Positions 35,824 through 44,411 are shown, counted from the first letter of the stretch. The stretch is 64,000 nt of DNA from Bosea sp. RAC05 (GCF_001713455.1 NZ_CP016464.1:1598001-1662000); one strand, 5' to 3'. A program made the numbers and translations. The notes: generated by a model from the sequence alone, not told the origin.

Positions 35824-35848
35824 GAACGATATCATGGTTTGATCGTTC
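35824..35848. promoter_or_regulatory. Symmetric EcfG-like element between divergent kinase and receiver genes
   Basis: GAACGAT (35824-35830) and its perfect complement ATCGTTC (35842-35848) flank 11 bases. Read in either direction it gives GAAC-N16-CGTT, close to the EcfG-type GGAAC-N16/17-CGTT promoter but missing the first G. The same 25 bases could therefore serve both genes. Confidence 0.45.
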
Positions 35849-35874
35849 TCTTTTTCTAACGAAAGTTTGTCGAG

Positions 35875-36261
35875 ATGTCCGAGATTGTCGTCCTGATCGT
35901 CGACGACGAGCCGTTGATCCGGATGGATCTGGCCGACATGGTCCAGGATGCCGGCTATGTCGCGCTCGAGGCCGCCCATGCAGACGAGGCGATCGGGCTG
36001 CTCGAAACCCAGCCCGCCATCCGCATCCTCGTCACGGACATCGAGATGCCCGGCTCGATGGACGGGCTGAAACTCGCAGCCGCCGTGCGCGAGCGCTGGC
36101 CGCCGGTGGTGATTATCGTGACCTCCGGGCGTGTCCTGCCGGCGACCACCCAGCTTCCCTCCGAGACGGTGTTCCTCGGCAAGCCCTATCAGGGGGCTGC
36201 CATGTCCGCCGCGCTCAACGATGCCGTGGCGACTCTGCGACGAGGGAAGTCGACGGGCTGA
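35875..36261 (+). CDS. Single-domain response regulator receiver
   Basis: A 128-residue CheY-like receiver. The acidic pair and phospho-Asp region read LIVDDEPLIRMDLAD and ILVTDIEMPGSMDGLK; the Thr is in IVTSGRV and the Lys in VFLGKPYQG. No output domain, so it acts through phosphotransfer or protein binding. Such solitary receivers pair with HWE kinases in alphaproteobacteria; it lies between two of them. Its ATG is 27 bases after the CGTT of the divergent promoter-like element. Confidence 0.9.
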   Translation: MSEIVVLIVDDEPLIRMDLADMVQDAGYVALEAAHADEAIGLLETQPAIRILVTDIEMPGSMDGLKLAAAVRERWPPVVIIVTSGRVLPATTQLPSETVFLGKPYQGAAMSAALNDAVATLRRGKSTG

Positions 36262-36302
36262 GGAGCCCGCTCCGACCTCCCTGTCACGCGCGCCGGGTGC
36301 CC

Positions 36303-37379
36303 TCAGAGATAGGCGACGCCATCGCCCAGGAGCGGCTTGTCGTCCGGGGGCCGGTTCAGGCTGCGCCGCACCGTCACCACGGTCCCGGGTTTGGCGTCGA
36401 AGACGAGGATCTCCGCCTCGAGCTGTTGTGCCAGCGCCTTGACGATGCTGGTCCCCAGCCCGCCTTTCATGTCCTGCCGGGGGTCGGGCATGCCGATGCC
36501 GTCATCGCTGACCGTGAGCGCCCACTCGGTGTCGTCGGCGTGATAGCCGACGCGGATCTTGCCGCGGCGACCGTCCGGATAGGCGTGCTTCAGCGAGTTG
36601 ATCACCAGCTCCGTCACGATCAGGCCGAGGCTGATCGAGATGTCGGCCTCGACCGTGCTGTCGTCGATTTCGGCCGAGAGTGAGAGCAGGGCCGGGTCCG
36701 GGATCATCGAGGCGGCGATGCTGCGGCACAGATTGGTCAGATAGGCGCGCAGCGCCACGCGCCCCAGCTGGGAGGTCGCCAGCTGCTGCTGCAGCGCCGC
36801 GATCGACATCACCCGGCTATGGGCGTCCTTGAGATGGCCGCGCGTTTCCTCCGATTGCACCTTGCGGGCACTCTGCATCAGGATGCTGGCGATGATCTGC
36901 AGGCTGTTGGCGACCCGGTGCTGCAGTTCCTGCAGCAGGATCGCCTTTTCGCGCAGCAGGTCGTCCTTCTGCTTCTCGCTCCGGCGGGCATCGGTCACGT
37001 CGGCGACGGACAGCAGCAGGCGAATGTCGCCGCCCTCGACATCGTCGAGCCTGTGGGCGTTGATGACGAGACGCCGCGGATTGTCGGCGCCGCGCTGCAG
37101 CGTCATCTCATAGGCCTCGACCTCGGCGAAGCCGGCGGCGGTCGCCCGCAGGAGCGAATCCAGCTGCGGGACGTTCCACTCGCCCGTGCCGATCGTCGCC
37201 ATCGGCTGCCCCGCGACGGTCGCCGGGTCGCACTGGAAGGCCCGGCAGAAGGACCGGCTCGCGACCAGGATGGCGAGATCCCCGTCAAGCAGCAGGAGCG
37301 GCGCGTCGGAGGTCGAGATCACCGCGAGCGCCAGCCCCAGATCCAGCGGGGTCGTCGGGGTCGTCTTTGGGGTGGGCAT
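36303..37379 (-). CDS. PAS-HisKA_2 sensor histidine kinase
   Basis: A 358-residue cytosolic kinase. PAS-like N-terminus (AVISTSDAPLLLLDGDLAILVASRSFCRAF; LSVADVTDARRSEKQKDDLLREK), then the HisKA_2 box ILLQELQHRVANSLQIIASILMQSARKV, and HATPase boxes LIVTELVINSLKHAYPDGRRG (N), VSDDGIGMPD (G1) and GGLGTSIVKALAQQL (G2). Start 37379 has AAAGGG upstream. Converges on the receiver gene. Possible second input to the same receiver. Confidence 0.88.
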   Translation of the reverse strand: MPTPKTTPTTPLDLGLALAVISTSDAPLLLLDGDLAILVASRSFCRAFQCDPATVAGQPMATIGTGEWNVPQLDSLLRATAAGFAEVEAYEMTLQRGADNPRRLVINAHRLDDVEGGDIRLLLSVADVTDARRSEKQKDDLLREKAILLQELQHRVANSLQIIASILMQSARKVQSEETRGHLKDAHSRVMSIAALQQQLATSQLGRVALRAYLTNLCRSIAASMIPDPALLSLSAEIDDSTVEADISISLGLIVTELVINSLKHAYPDGRRGKIRVGYHADDTEWALTVSDDGIGMPDPRQDMKGGLGTSIVKALAQQLEAEILVFDAKPGTVVTVRRSLNRPPDDKPLLGDGVAYL

Positions 37380-37576
37380 CGATGCCCTTTCGGCCGGCCG
37401 TGAGCCTTCGGAGCGAAAGCGGGAACCACAGCGCCACTGCGGATGCGGCACGCCCGACCGGGCGCGTCCTCTCCTCGTTGGGGGCACCCTAGCACGGACA
37501 GCGGCCGAGCGTGCGGCAATTCGCCGGCTGCCGTCTCGGCGGGCGAACCCGCGTTGCCCTGGGGAAGGGGTGCCCC

Positions 37577-38071
37577 TTAGGCGGCCTTGTCACCATGCCC
37601 GCCGGCCGCCGCAGCATGCGGCATCAGCTTCAGCGCGCCGGCGATGAGCAGGATCGCGGCCGGCAGCACGAGATAGCCGGGCTCGAGCTTGCTGTCGGCG
37701 GTAGCGATGTCGGTCGCGAAATCGACGATGAGATAGACCAGGATCGCCTGACAGAAGGTGGTCTTCAGCTCGCCCATCTCGCTCGGGCGGATCCAGGCGG
37801 GCAGGTCGTCGCCAGCCGTGACGCGCTCCGCGAGGACGAAGGTCGCGATCACCTTGGCGCCGAGCAGGGTGATGATGACCGCGAACAGGCATTCGTCGAT
37901 CGTCTTCATCACCAGCGAGATCGTGCTCTGGGCGTCGTCATGGGCCAGCATGGCGCGCGCCGCCGCCAGCAGATTGGTGCCGGCCTCGCCGAGCAGCACG
38001 AGCCCGCTGCCGATCATGCCGAGCGCCGCGAGCGCGATGATCGCCCGAAATGCCAGTCCCGCCGCCTGCAT
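37577..38071 (-). CDS. Four-helix membrane protein, possibly YqhA/UPF0114-like
   Basis: A 164-residue protein with about four hydrophobic segments (AIIALAALGMIGSGLVLL; CLFAVIITLLGAKVIATFVLA; CQAILVYLIVDFATDIA; YLVLPAAILLIAGALKL). The EMGELKTTFCQAILVYLIVDF segment resembles the DLDxLK..v.vilv part of UPF0114/YqhA, but I am not certain. Role unknown. GGAG site precedes ATG 38071. Confidence 0.65.
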   Translation of the reverse strand: MQAAGLAFRAIIALAALGMIGSGLVLLGEAGTNLLAAARAMLAHDDAQSTISLVMKTIDECLFAVIITLLGAKVIATFVLAERVTAGDDLPAWIRPSEMGELKTTFCQAILVYLIVDFATDIATADSKLEPGYLVLPAAILLIAGALKLMPHAAAAGGHGDKAA

Positions 38072-38160
38072 CGCCGTCTCCGTTCCAGCCGCCTCGTCAG
38101 GCGCGGGGATCGGGATAGGGGCTGGCGCACGCTGCGTCCATGCCCCGCGCGCCGGAGCTT

Positions 38161-38610
38161 TCAGCCCAGCGGCTGGCGATAGACGATGAAGCCGGACTTG
38201 TCGGCGACCTTGTCGTAGAGCGCCTGCGCCTGCGCGTTGCTCTCATGCGTCTGCCAGTAGACGCGAAAGCAGCCCCTGGCCTGCGCCATCTGCCGGACGG
38301 CCTCGATCAGCGCGCGTCCTGCGCCGGTGCCGCGCGCTTCGGGCGCGGTGAAGAGGTCCTGCAGGTAGCAGATGTCCCGGCTGTTCCAGGTCGAGCGGTG
38401 GATCACCCAGTGGACGAGGCCGATCAGCGCGCCGTCGCGCTCCCCAACGAAGCCGCCCATCGGCTCGGCCCCGCCGGTCAGGCGGGCGAAGGTGACGTTG
38501 CTGATGTCGGACGCGATCGAGGCTTTGTAAAACGTCAGATAGCCCTGCCAGAGCGGGTCCCAGCCGGCGCGGTCCGAAGCGGCGAGGGGGCGGATGGTCA
38601 GGGCGGTCAT
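38161..38610 (-). CDS. GNAT-family N-acetyltransferase
   Basis: A 149-residue acetyltransferase. Family landmarks: RPLAASDRAGWDPLWQGYLTFY, IGLVHWVIHRSTWN, YLQDLFTAPEARGTGAGRALIEAVRQMAQ (acetyl-CoA loop) and VYWQTHESNAQAQALYDKVADKSGFIVYR. The WxxYxxFY plus YLQDLF form fits small cytosolic members acting on amines or proteins; substrate unknown. GGAG site upstream. Confidence 0.88.
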   Translation of the reverse strand: MTALTIRPLAASDRAGWDPLWQGYLTFYKASIASDISNVTFARLTGGAEPMGGFVGERDGALIGLVHWVIHRSTWNSRDICYLQDLFTAPEARGTGAGRALIEAVRQMAQARGCFRVYWQTHESNAQAQALYDKVADKSGFIVYRQPLG

Positions 38611-38754
38611 GGCAGGCTCCGGCGATCTCGGGAAAGCCTAGCGCCGCCCCGCCGGGCTGTCTCATGACGAAGCGAGATCGGATTGATCAGCGAGGGAGAG
38701 GGCGGCGCGGCGATGCAGAAATTGCGAGCACTGCCGGCGGCGGCGAGGTCGCAT

Positions 38755-39477
38755 CTATCGATCGGACGGCTTTTCGGCCCCAACTGTCCGCGGCCCGTCA
38801 ACCGTCAGAATATCATCGAGGCTCGGAAACAGGACGGTCCTGCAGCGATCGAGCCGTGATGCCCTTTGCTGATAGTTGGCCTGGGCGATCGTCTGCTGCA
38901 TCTGCTTCTCAAGCAGCGCCGTCTTCGTTTCACGGCCCAGCCGGTTCAACTGCCGAGCGCGTTCCGCGGATTTGTTCGCGAACGCAGCCCATGCCCGCAT
39001 GGCCTCGACCTCGTCGGGGCCCTTCTCACAGCCTGCGTCCCAGGCGCGCCGGAACGTCGCGTAGAGGGCATCGGCCGGAACGTTCACCCCACCGAAGTGC
39101 TTCGCCATTTCGCCCATCGCCTGGTATTGGGCCGACACCGTCGCCAGACTTTTTTCGGCGACCACCAGTTGCTTGCGATTCCAGAGATCCTTCAGCCGGG
39201 CGATCTCCAATTCGACGAGCGGGATCGCCTTCTTCCGGTGGAGCTCTTCCTTCTGCGTCAGCAGGGCCTGGTCGCGCGCGATCTGGGCCTTGACCACGTC
39301 GATCTGGATCGCCGCCAGCATGCTCTGATAGCCGTAGGAACGGCCGTAATCGACGAACATCATGACGGCGACCTGCCGATCGCTGACCGGCTTCGCTTCG
39401 TCCGGGGTCTGCGCCACGGCGACCGACACCGTGCCGACGGCGGCCGAGAGGGCTACAGCCGCAATGGCCATCCGCAT
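38755..39477 (-). CDS. Secreted coiled-coil protein of unknown function
   Basis: A 240-residue protein with a signal peptide (MRMAIAAVALSAAVGTVSVAVAQ). The mature part is almost entirely charged helix (AQIARDQALLTQKEELHRKKAIPLVELEIARL; AERARQLNRLGRETKTALLEKQM), with two Cys residues. Start is the MRMA methionine at 39477; a far longer open frame is a shadow of the upstream SDR genes. Not recognised as a named family. Downstream of the SDR pair on the same strand but after a 44-base gap. Confidence 0.7.
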   Translation of the reverse strand: MRMAIAAVALSAAVGTVSVAVAQTPDEAKPVSDRQVAVMMFVDYGRSYGYQSMLAAIQIDVVKAQIARDQALLTQKEELHRKKAIPLVELEIARLKDLWNRKQLVVAEKSLATVSAQYQAMGEMAKHFGGVNVPADALYATFRRAWDAGCEKGPDEVEAMRAWAAFANKSAERARQLNRLGRETKTALLEKQMQQTIAQANYQQRASRLDRCRTVLFPSLDDILTVDGPRTVGAEKPSDR

Positions 39478-39521
39478 TTTCAAGGTTCCTTTCGCGTCGG
39501 TGTCGCCGCTTGCAGCCCTCT

Positions 39522-40316
39522 TCAATGTCCGAAGAGACGCACCACACCGCCCCCGCCATGCACGTTGATGGTCTGTCCGCTCACCCAGCCACTGCCCGGC
39601 GAGCAGAGCCAGAGCACGGCATTGGCGACGTCCTCCGGGGTTCCGGGGCGGCCCGTGAGGGTATCGGGGTGCTTCATGCGCAGCTGCAACGCCTCGTCGA
39701 TTCCTGCATCGGCATAGCCGGCGGTGAGGACCGTTCCGATCAGGACCGAGTTCACCCGCACCTTGCGGGCCAGCAGATGCGCGACCGAAACCATCATCTG
39801 GTTGAGCGCCGCCTTCGCCGTGGCATAGGGGAGGATGTCGTAGGCCGGTACGGCGGAGGAAAACGATCCCGAATTGGTGATCGTGGCGTTCGTCGCCGCC
39901 AGCAGATGGGGCAGGCACGCCATGCTCATGCGATACGCGCTGATCGTATTGAGGCGGTAGGAGGCGATGAACTCCTCGTCCGGGATCGCGGTCGGATCGT
40001 CCTGCCGGCCGCCCCAGCCGACATTGTTGACGAGCGTCGAGAGGCCCCCGAAAGCGGTTACGGTGGCGGCCACGACGGCTTCGATCTGATCGGTCTTCGT
40101 CACGTCGCAGGCCTGGCCGAGGCAGTCTGCGCCCGTTTCGGCGGCGATGGATGCGGCCGTTGCGGCGGCCTTGTCGCCGTCGAGATCGGCGATCATGACC
40201 CGTGCACCAGCCCCTGCGAGGCTGCGGGCGATGGCCGCCCCGATGTTCTGGGCACCGCCGGTCACGATGGCCGAATGGCCTGCCATCCGGAACCCGGCAA
40301 AAGCATCGAAGCCCAT
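39522..40316 (-). CDS. SDR-family oxidoreductase, second of pair
   Basis: A 264-residue short-chain dehydrogenase. Cofactor motif is TGGAQNIG (middle Gly replaced by Asn), NNVG in place of NNAG, catalytic Ser in TNSGSFSSAV and YATAK for the Tyr-Lys pair. AGGAGG site before ATG. It follows a related SDR 33 bases downstream; sequence between the two is similar but not duplicated. Substrate unknown, likely NAD(P)-dependent alcohol/ketone oxidoreduction. Confidence 0.9.
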   Translation of the reverse strand: MGFDAFAGFRMAGHSAIVTGGAQNIGAAIARSLAGAGARVMIADLDGDKAAATAASIAAETGADCLGQACDVTKTDQIEAVVAATVTAFGGLSTLVNNVGWGGRQDDPTAIPDEEFIASYRLNTISAYRMSMACLPHLLAATNATITNSGSFSSAVPAYDILPYATAKAALNQMMVSVAHLLARKVRVNSVLIGTVLTAGYADAGIDEALQLRMKHPDTLTGRPGTPEDVANAVLWLCSPGSGWVSGQTINVHGGGGVVRLFGH

Positions 40317-40349
40317 CGATCTCCTCCTGTGTGATCAGGTCGCGCGAGG

Positions 40350-41117
40350 TCAGTCCAACTCCTGCACGCCCCCGCCGCTGACGGTCAGCACCTGGCCGCT
40401 GATCCAGCTCGCAGCGCGCGAACACAGGAACAAGGCGGCATTGGCGATGTCGGCGGCCTCGCCGAGACGACCCAGCGGCGTGTGCCTCAGCATCGCTGTC
40501 TCGACCTCCGGCGTCAGCACCGAGGCCAGCGCGTCCGTGCGGATCGCGCCGGGCGCGATGGCGTTGACGCGGATACCGCGGGGCCCGAGATCGAAGGCGA
40601 TGTTGCGGGTCAGGTGATTGACCGCCGCTTTCGACGATCCGTAGGAAGCCATGCGCTGGTTGCGGTTCTCGCCGGCCATCGAGGAAATGTTGAGAACGGC
40701 GCCGCCGCCTGCTTCAGCCATGTGAGGGGCCGCCAGCTGCGTCAGCCGGAACAGCGAGAAGACATTGAGGTCATAGGCCCAGCGGAAATCGGCCATGGGC
40801 ATGTCGAAGGGCTTGGGTCCCCCGCCGCCGGCGTTGTTGACGAGGATAGTCAGGCGCCCGAAGGCGCCGATCGCACCAGCCACCGCAGCCTCGAGCTGCT
40901 CGGACTGGGTGACGTCACAGGCCAGGGCGAGGGAGCTGCCGCCCGAACTCGCGATGTCGGCGGCGACCTTTTGCGCCTCGACCAGCGTCCTGTCGGTGAC
41001 CACGACGGCCGCGCCGGCCGCGGCAAATGTCTGCGCGATCGCCCGCCCTATGCCTGCGCCGGCCCCGGTGACGAGGACAACGTCCCCGTCGAGACGAAAC
41101 AGCGTTGAATCGTACAT
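40350..41117 (-). CDS. SDR-family oxidoreductase, first of pair
   Basis: A 255-residue classical SDR. Features: TGAGAGIGRAIA cofactor motif, NNAGG, ISSMAGENRNQRMASYGSSKAAVNHLTRNIA with Ser-Tyr-Lys, and PGAIRTDAL. It resembles 7-alpha-hydroxysteroid or 3-oxoacyl reductases; exact substrate unknown. GGGAGG site before ATG. It lies 58 bases downstream of a winged-helix regulator on the same strand and upstream of a second SDR. Confidence 0.92.
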   Translation of the reverse strand: MYDSTLFRLDGDVVLVTGAGAGIGRAIAQTFAAAGAAVVVTDRTLVEAQKVAADIASSGGSSLALACDVTQSEQLEAAVAGAIGAFGRLTILVNNAGGGGPKPFDMPMADFRWAYDLNVFSLFRLTQLAAPHMAEAGGGAVLNISSMAGENRNQRMASYGSSKAAVNHLTRNIAFDLGPRGIRVNAIAPGAIRTDALASVLTPEVETAMLRHTPLGRLGEAADIANAALFLCSRAASWISGQVLTVSGGGVQELD

Positions 41118-41175
41118 GGGGTCCTCCCGACGCCACCGTCGCGATGCGGATGGCGGGCGGCAAGGGCCTACCTGC

Positions 41176-41724
41176 TCAAAGCGGGCGCTCTGTTCCCGTT
41201 ACGATCTTTGAGAGTTGTCGGGCCATGCGCAGAACGCGGTCCATCGATCTGGCATCGAGCGCATCCAACCCATTGTCGCCCTGACGCGCCACTGCCACGC
41301 CATCGCGAAGGGCAATCACCCAGAGACCCGACGGTTTCGGAACGATCCAGCCGCGACTCTCCAGCTTGGCAAGCTTGCGGCGGACGGTTTGCCTGGGAAT
41401 TCCTGTGACGTCGGCGATGCGTGACGCCGTGATCCCGATGGGGCCGGGGATCGAGCGTGGCTTGACCAGGCCGTCGGGGCCGACATCGAGACCGGCCCTG
41501 AGATGAACCTGGCCCATGACGGCCAACACTAACATCTCCTGAAGGTCGCCACCAAAGACCCGGCAGCAATCCGACAGATGCTCCGTCAGGAACTCGACAT
41601 AGTGGTAGCGGAGCTGCAATGCGCGCTCAGCCTCGAGGGGATCGCCTTCAGCACGAATGGTGCGGTCTCCTGCAGAGCATCTCCACGATCTGACCCGAGA
41701 ATGGCTCCGGTCGCAACCGGGCAC
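41176..41724 (-). CDS. Winged-helix transcriptional regulator of the SDR pair
   Basis: About 160-182 residues. The C-terminal half has a Crp/MarR-type winged helix: ITASRIADVTGIPRQTVRRKLAKLESRGWIVPKPSGLWVI. The N-terminal half (LQLRYHYVEFLTEHLSDCCRVFGGDLQEMLVLAVMG) is a helical dimerisation part. The start is uncertain. The farthest ATG (41862) lies inside the peroxiredoxin terminator, so it is not credible. A GTG at 41724 is used here. An ATT at 41658, with AGGAG eight bases upstream and the family-like N-terminus, is the other candidate. It probably regulates the SDR genes that follow. Confidence 0.75.
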   Translation of the reverse strand: MPGCDRSHSRVRSWRCSAGDRTIRAEGDPLEAERALQLRYHYVEFLTEHLSDCCRVFGGDLQEMLVLAVMGQVHLRAGLDVGPDGLVKPRSIPGPIGITASRIADVTGIPRQTVRRKLAKLESRGWIVPKPSGLWVIALRDGVAVARQGDNGLDALDARSMDRVLRMARQLSKIVTGTERPL

Positions 41725-41846
41725 GGTTCGGCCCCGAGCGCAGCCCGGCTGAGCCGTCCGTCCGCTTCTGGCCGCACCCTCCTTGTCGGGTTGTGGCGCA
41801 CAGCCGACAGGAGATGGCTCCGTGCGGATTCCCCCTCCCACCCAGC

Positions 41847-41882
41847 AAAAAGCCCGCGCCATCCTTGCGGACGACGCGGGCT
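41847..41882 (-). terminator. Rho-independent terminator of the peroxiredoxin gene
   Basis: Read on the minus strand: AGCCCGCG, a 16-base loop, CGCGGGCT, then TTTTT-like run (AAAAA on the plus strand at 41847-41851). It lies 21 bases beyond the peroxiredoxin stop. Confidence 0.8.
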
Positions 41883-41903
41883 CGATGAGGAAAGCGCCTG
41901 CGC

Positions 41904-42389
41904 TCAGAGCTGGGCGAGCAGGGCCTCGGCGCCGGAAATGTCGGCCTTGCCGGGGCCGTCCTCGACGTTCAGCGCGGCGACGACGCCGTCCTTGACGATC
42001 ATCGAGTAGCGCTGCGAGCGGGTGCCCAGCCCGAAGCCCGAGCCGTCCAGCGAGAGGCCGATCGCCTTGGCGAAATCGGCATTACCGTCGGACAGGAACT
42101 CGATCAGCCCGGCGCCGCCGGTCGCCTTGGCCCAGGCGTCCATGACGAAGACGTCGTTGGTGCTGGTCACCATGATCGCGTCGATGTTCTTGGCCTTGAT
42201 GTCGGCCGCCTTGGCGATGAAGCCCGGCAGATGGTTCTTGTGGCAGGTCGGCGTGAAGGCGCCGGGGACGGCGAAGAGCACGACGGTCTTGCCGGCGAAG
42301 AGTTCGTCGGTCGTCTTGGCCACGGGCCCCTCGGCGCCCATGAGCCGGAACGTCACCTGGGGAAGCTTGTCACCCACCTTGATGGTCAT
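41904..42389 (-). CDS. Peroxiredoxin (Prx5-type)
   Basis: A 161-residue thiol peroxidase. The start MTIKVGDKLPQVTFRLM and active site PGAFTPTCHKNHLPGF (peroxidatic Cys) are diagnostic of atypical 1-Cys/Prx5 peroxiredoxins; VNDVFVMDAWAK- and FGLGTRSQRYSMIVKDGVV-type blocks are present. A resolving Cys is not evident, so glutathione/glutaredoxin reduction is likely. Start 42389 is family-typical; a longer frame belongs to the DsbD-like gene's shadow. Terminated by a strong hairpin. Confidence 0.93.
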   Translation of the reverse strand: MTIKVGDKLPQVTFRLMGAEGPVAKTTDELFAGKTVVLFAVPGAFTPTCHKNHLPGFIAKAADIKAKNIDAIMVTSTNDVFVMDAWAKATGGAGLIEFLSDGNADFAKAIGLSLDGSGFGLGTRSQRYSMIVKDGVVAALNVEDGPGKADISGAEALLAQL

Positions 42390-42439
42390 TGGCCTGTTCT
42401 CCGTGAAGGCTCGCGGCAGCCTGCCGCCCGGACCACGGA

Positions 42440-43312
42440 TTAGGGCTTGGCGGCGGGGATGTCGAGATCGAGCCGCGTCTCGATCGCGAAGGGCTTGCCG
42501 CGCACGGTGATGATGAAGGGGATTGGGCCGGCCGCGCCCTTCGGGCGGTCGACGATCCGCAAGAGCGCCACCGTCGTGCCGTCCGGCTGGGCGCTCAGGG
42601 TCGGCTTGCCGAAGGACCACATTCCGGCGCCCTCAATGAAGACGTCCTCGACCTTGCCCTCGGGCGGGGCCTGCAGCACGAGGCGAAGCCCCGGCTCGAT
42701 CGCGCCCTCGTCGAGCTTGACCTCCAGCACCGAGAGCCTGTTCCGGCCGGGGCCGAGCTTGACCGGCGCCGGCACGCGCGCCTCGAAGCCCTCAAGCCGC
42801 GGCGAGGTCACCGAGGTCACCCCCGGCTCCAGCCAGAGCCGCGTTTCGCCCTTCACGGGAATGCAGATCTTCTCGCAGACGGCGAAGTCGAGCTTCAGCA
42901 CCAGCATCACCGGCTTGGCCGGGTCGGCCGGCTGAACGGAAACCGGGATCACCACCTCGCCGACATAGCCGAGCGAATGGCCGTTGCCGTCCTCGAAGCG
43001 CTCCGGCGTCGGCCAGCGCACGTCGAGCCCGCCGATATTGGTCGAGCCGCTCCAGTCGAACACCGGCGGCACGCCGAAATCACCGGGGCTGCGCCAATAG
43101 GTCTTGTACCCCGGCGCCATCAGGATCTCGACGCCGACGCGCTGCTTGCCGGAGGGGGCGGTCGCGCCTGCGATCAGACGCAGTGAGGCATGGTCGCCCC
43201 TGGACCAGGGCGACATCGCGGCGTCCTGCGCCAGGGCGGCCGGAGGCAGCGAGGCGGTCACGACGGCGGCCAGCGCCGCGAGGAGCACGAGAACACGTTT
43301 CACAGCAGACAT
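42440..43312 (-). CDS. DsbD N-terminal-domain family periplasmic protein
   Basis: A 290-residue protein with a signal peptide (VLVLLAALAAVVTASLPPAALAQ). It matches the DsbD-alpha-type family (protein-disulfide reductase DsbD-like domain): GYKTYWRSPGDFGVPPVFDWSGSTN, and the redox pair VCEKICIPVKGE. No membrane electron-transfer domain is attached, so it would receive electrons from another partner. Rhizobial genes of this type sit near peroxiredoxins, as here (50 bases upstream). Confidence 0.85.
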   Translation of the reverse strand: MSAVKRVLVLLAALAAVVTASLPPAALAQDAAMSPWSRGDHASLRLIAGATAPSGKQRVGVEILMAPGYKTYWRSPGDFGVPPVFDWSGSTNIGGLDVRWPTPERFEDGNGHSLGYVGEVVIPVSVQPADPAKPVMLVLKLDFAVCEKICIPVKGETRLWLEPGVTSVTSPRLEGFEARVPAPVKLGPGRNRLSVLEVKLDEGAIEPGLRLVLQAPPEGKVEDVFIEGAGMWSFGKPTLSAQPDGTTVALLRIVDRPKGAAGPIPFIITVRGKPFAIETRLDLDIPAAKP

Positions 43313-43483
43313 TTACGAGGCTTAGACAAAAATTGCGACAGAATCCGCGACGCCCCATCGAACAATCGCGTGATCGGCGGGCCGGCGCCGGTTGTGCGCC
43401 CGGGCGAGCGACCTGTCAGGAGGCTGCGCGGCACGCGGTGTTGGCTGTTTCCAGCGCGGTCAAAAGTGATCTAGCATGGCGTC

Positions 43484-44095
43484 ATGAAGATCGGCTCGAA
43501 CCAGCGACTCAGTGGTCGCAGCTATCTCGACGGGCAGTGCCTGATCGCCATGCCCGGCATGGCCGACACGCGCTTCAGCCGCAGCGTCGTCTATGTCTGC
43601 GCCCATTCCGAGGATGGGGCGATGGGCATCATCGTCAACAAGCCCGCCGCCGACACCCGCTTTCCCGATCTCCTCGTCCAGCTCGACGTCATCCCCTCCG
43701 ACGAGCTGATCCGGCTGCCGAGCCAGGCCGAGAAGCTCCAGGTGCTGCGCGGCGGGCCGGTCGAGACCAAGCGCGGCTTCGTGCTGCACACCGCCGACTT
43801 CTTCCTCGAATCGGCGACGCTGCCGATCGACGACGGCATCTGCCTGACCGCGACGCTCGACATCCTCCGCGCCATCGCCATCGGCAGCGGGCCCGAAAGC
43901 GCCGTGCTGGCGCTGGGCTATGCCGGCTGGGGCGCCGGCCAGCTCGAATCCGAGATCCAGGCCAATGGCTGGCTGCACTGCGCCGCCGACCCCGCTTTGC
44001 TCTTCGACGACGGCATCGAGACGAAATACACCCGCGCGCTCGGCAAGATCGGCATCGACCCGGCCTTCCTGTCGAGCGAGGCGGGCCACGCCTGA
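43484..44095 (+). CDS. YqgE/AlgH family protein (UPF0301)
   Basis: A 203-residue protein of the UPF0301/YqgE family. Landmarks: [61 protein letters not shown] and [21 protein letters not shown]. Function not established; implicated in transcriptional control in some pseudomonads. Divergent from the DsbD-like gene. Confidence 0.92.
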   Translation: MKIGSNQRLSGRSYLDGQCLIAMPGMADTRFSRSVVYVCAHSEDGAMGIIVNKPAADTRFPDLLVQLDVIPSDELIRLPSQAEKLQVLRGGPVETKRGFVLHTADFFLESATLPIDDGICLTATLDILRAIAIGSGPESAVLALGYAGWGAGQLESEIQANGWLHCAADPALLFDDGIETKYTRALGKIGIDPAFLSSEAGHA

Positions 44096-44126
44096 GGCGA
44101 TGGGCCGCGTTCAGGCGCAGGGTCGC

Positions 44127-44348
44127 TCATTCGGCGGCTGAAACAAAACGCGCCTTGGCTGCTCTTTCGAGGATGTGCGCGAGCCGCCTCTCATGCGACC
44201 AGCCTTCGCGCTCGAACATCTCGAACATCTCGATATCAGCGGCATCGAGCGGATTGCCTTCGATCTCTTGAAGATGCATGGCCTCCTGCCGCCGTTCGCG
44301 CGCGCGTTCGACCTCAGCCTCTGCCAACTGATCCGGCGCCTGATCCAT
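44127..44348 (-). CDS. Small acidic-basic helical protein, unknown
   Basis: A 73-residue protein. It has a charged helix (DQLAEAEVERARERRQEAMHLQEIEGN) and a conserved-looking block (DAADIEMFEMFEREGWSHERRLAHILERAAKA). This pattern is familiar from small rhizobial proteins of unknown function, some next to toxins. No operon partner is seen here. Codon use is normal; a competing frame (44111-44356) is low in quality. Confidence 0.6.
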   Translation of the reverse strand: MDQAPDQLAEAEVERARERRQEAMHLQEIEGNPLDAADIEMFEMFEREGWSHERRLAHILERAAKARFVSAAE

Positions 44349-44411
44349 GCGGCCAAGGATACGAAGTCCGGGGGCTGAGTGCCATCGGCTTTGCGCCTGA
44401 ATCGGGTTTGC

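Noticed and set aside
41725..41862. ATG 41862 as start of the winged-helix regulator
   Set aside because: It lies inside the terminator of the preceding gene and would add 45 residues with unlikely composition.
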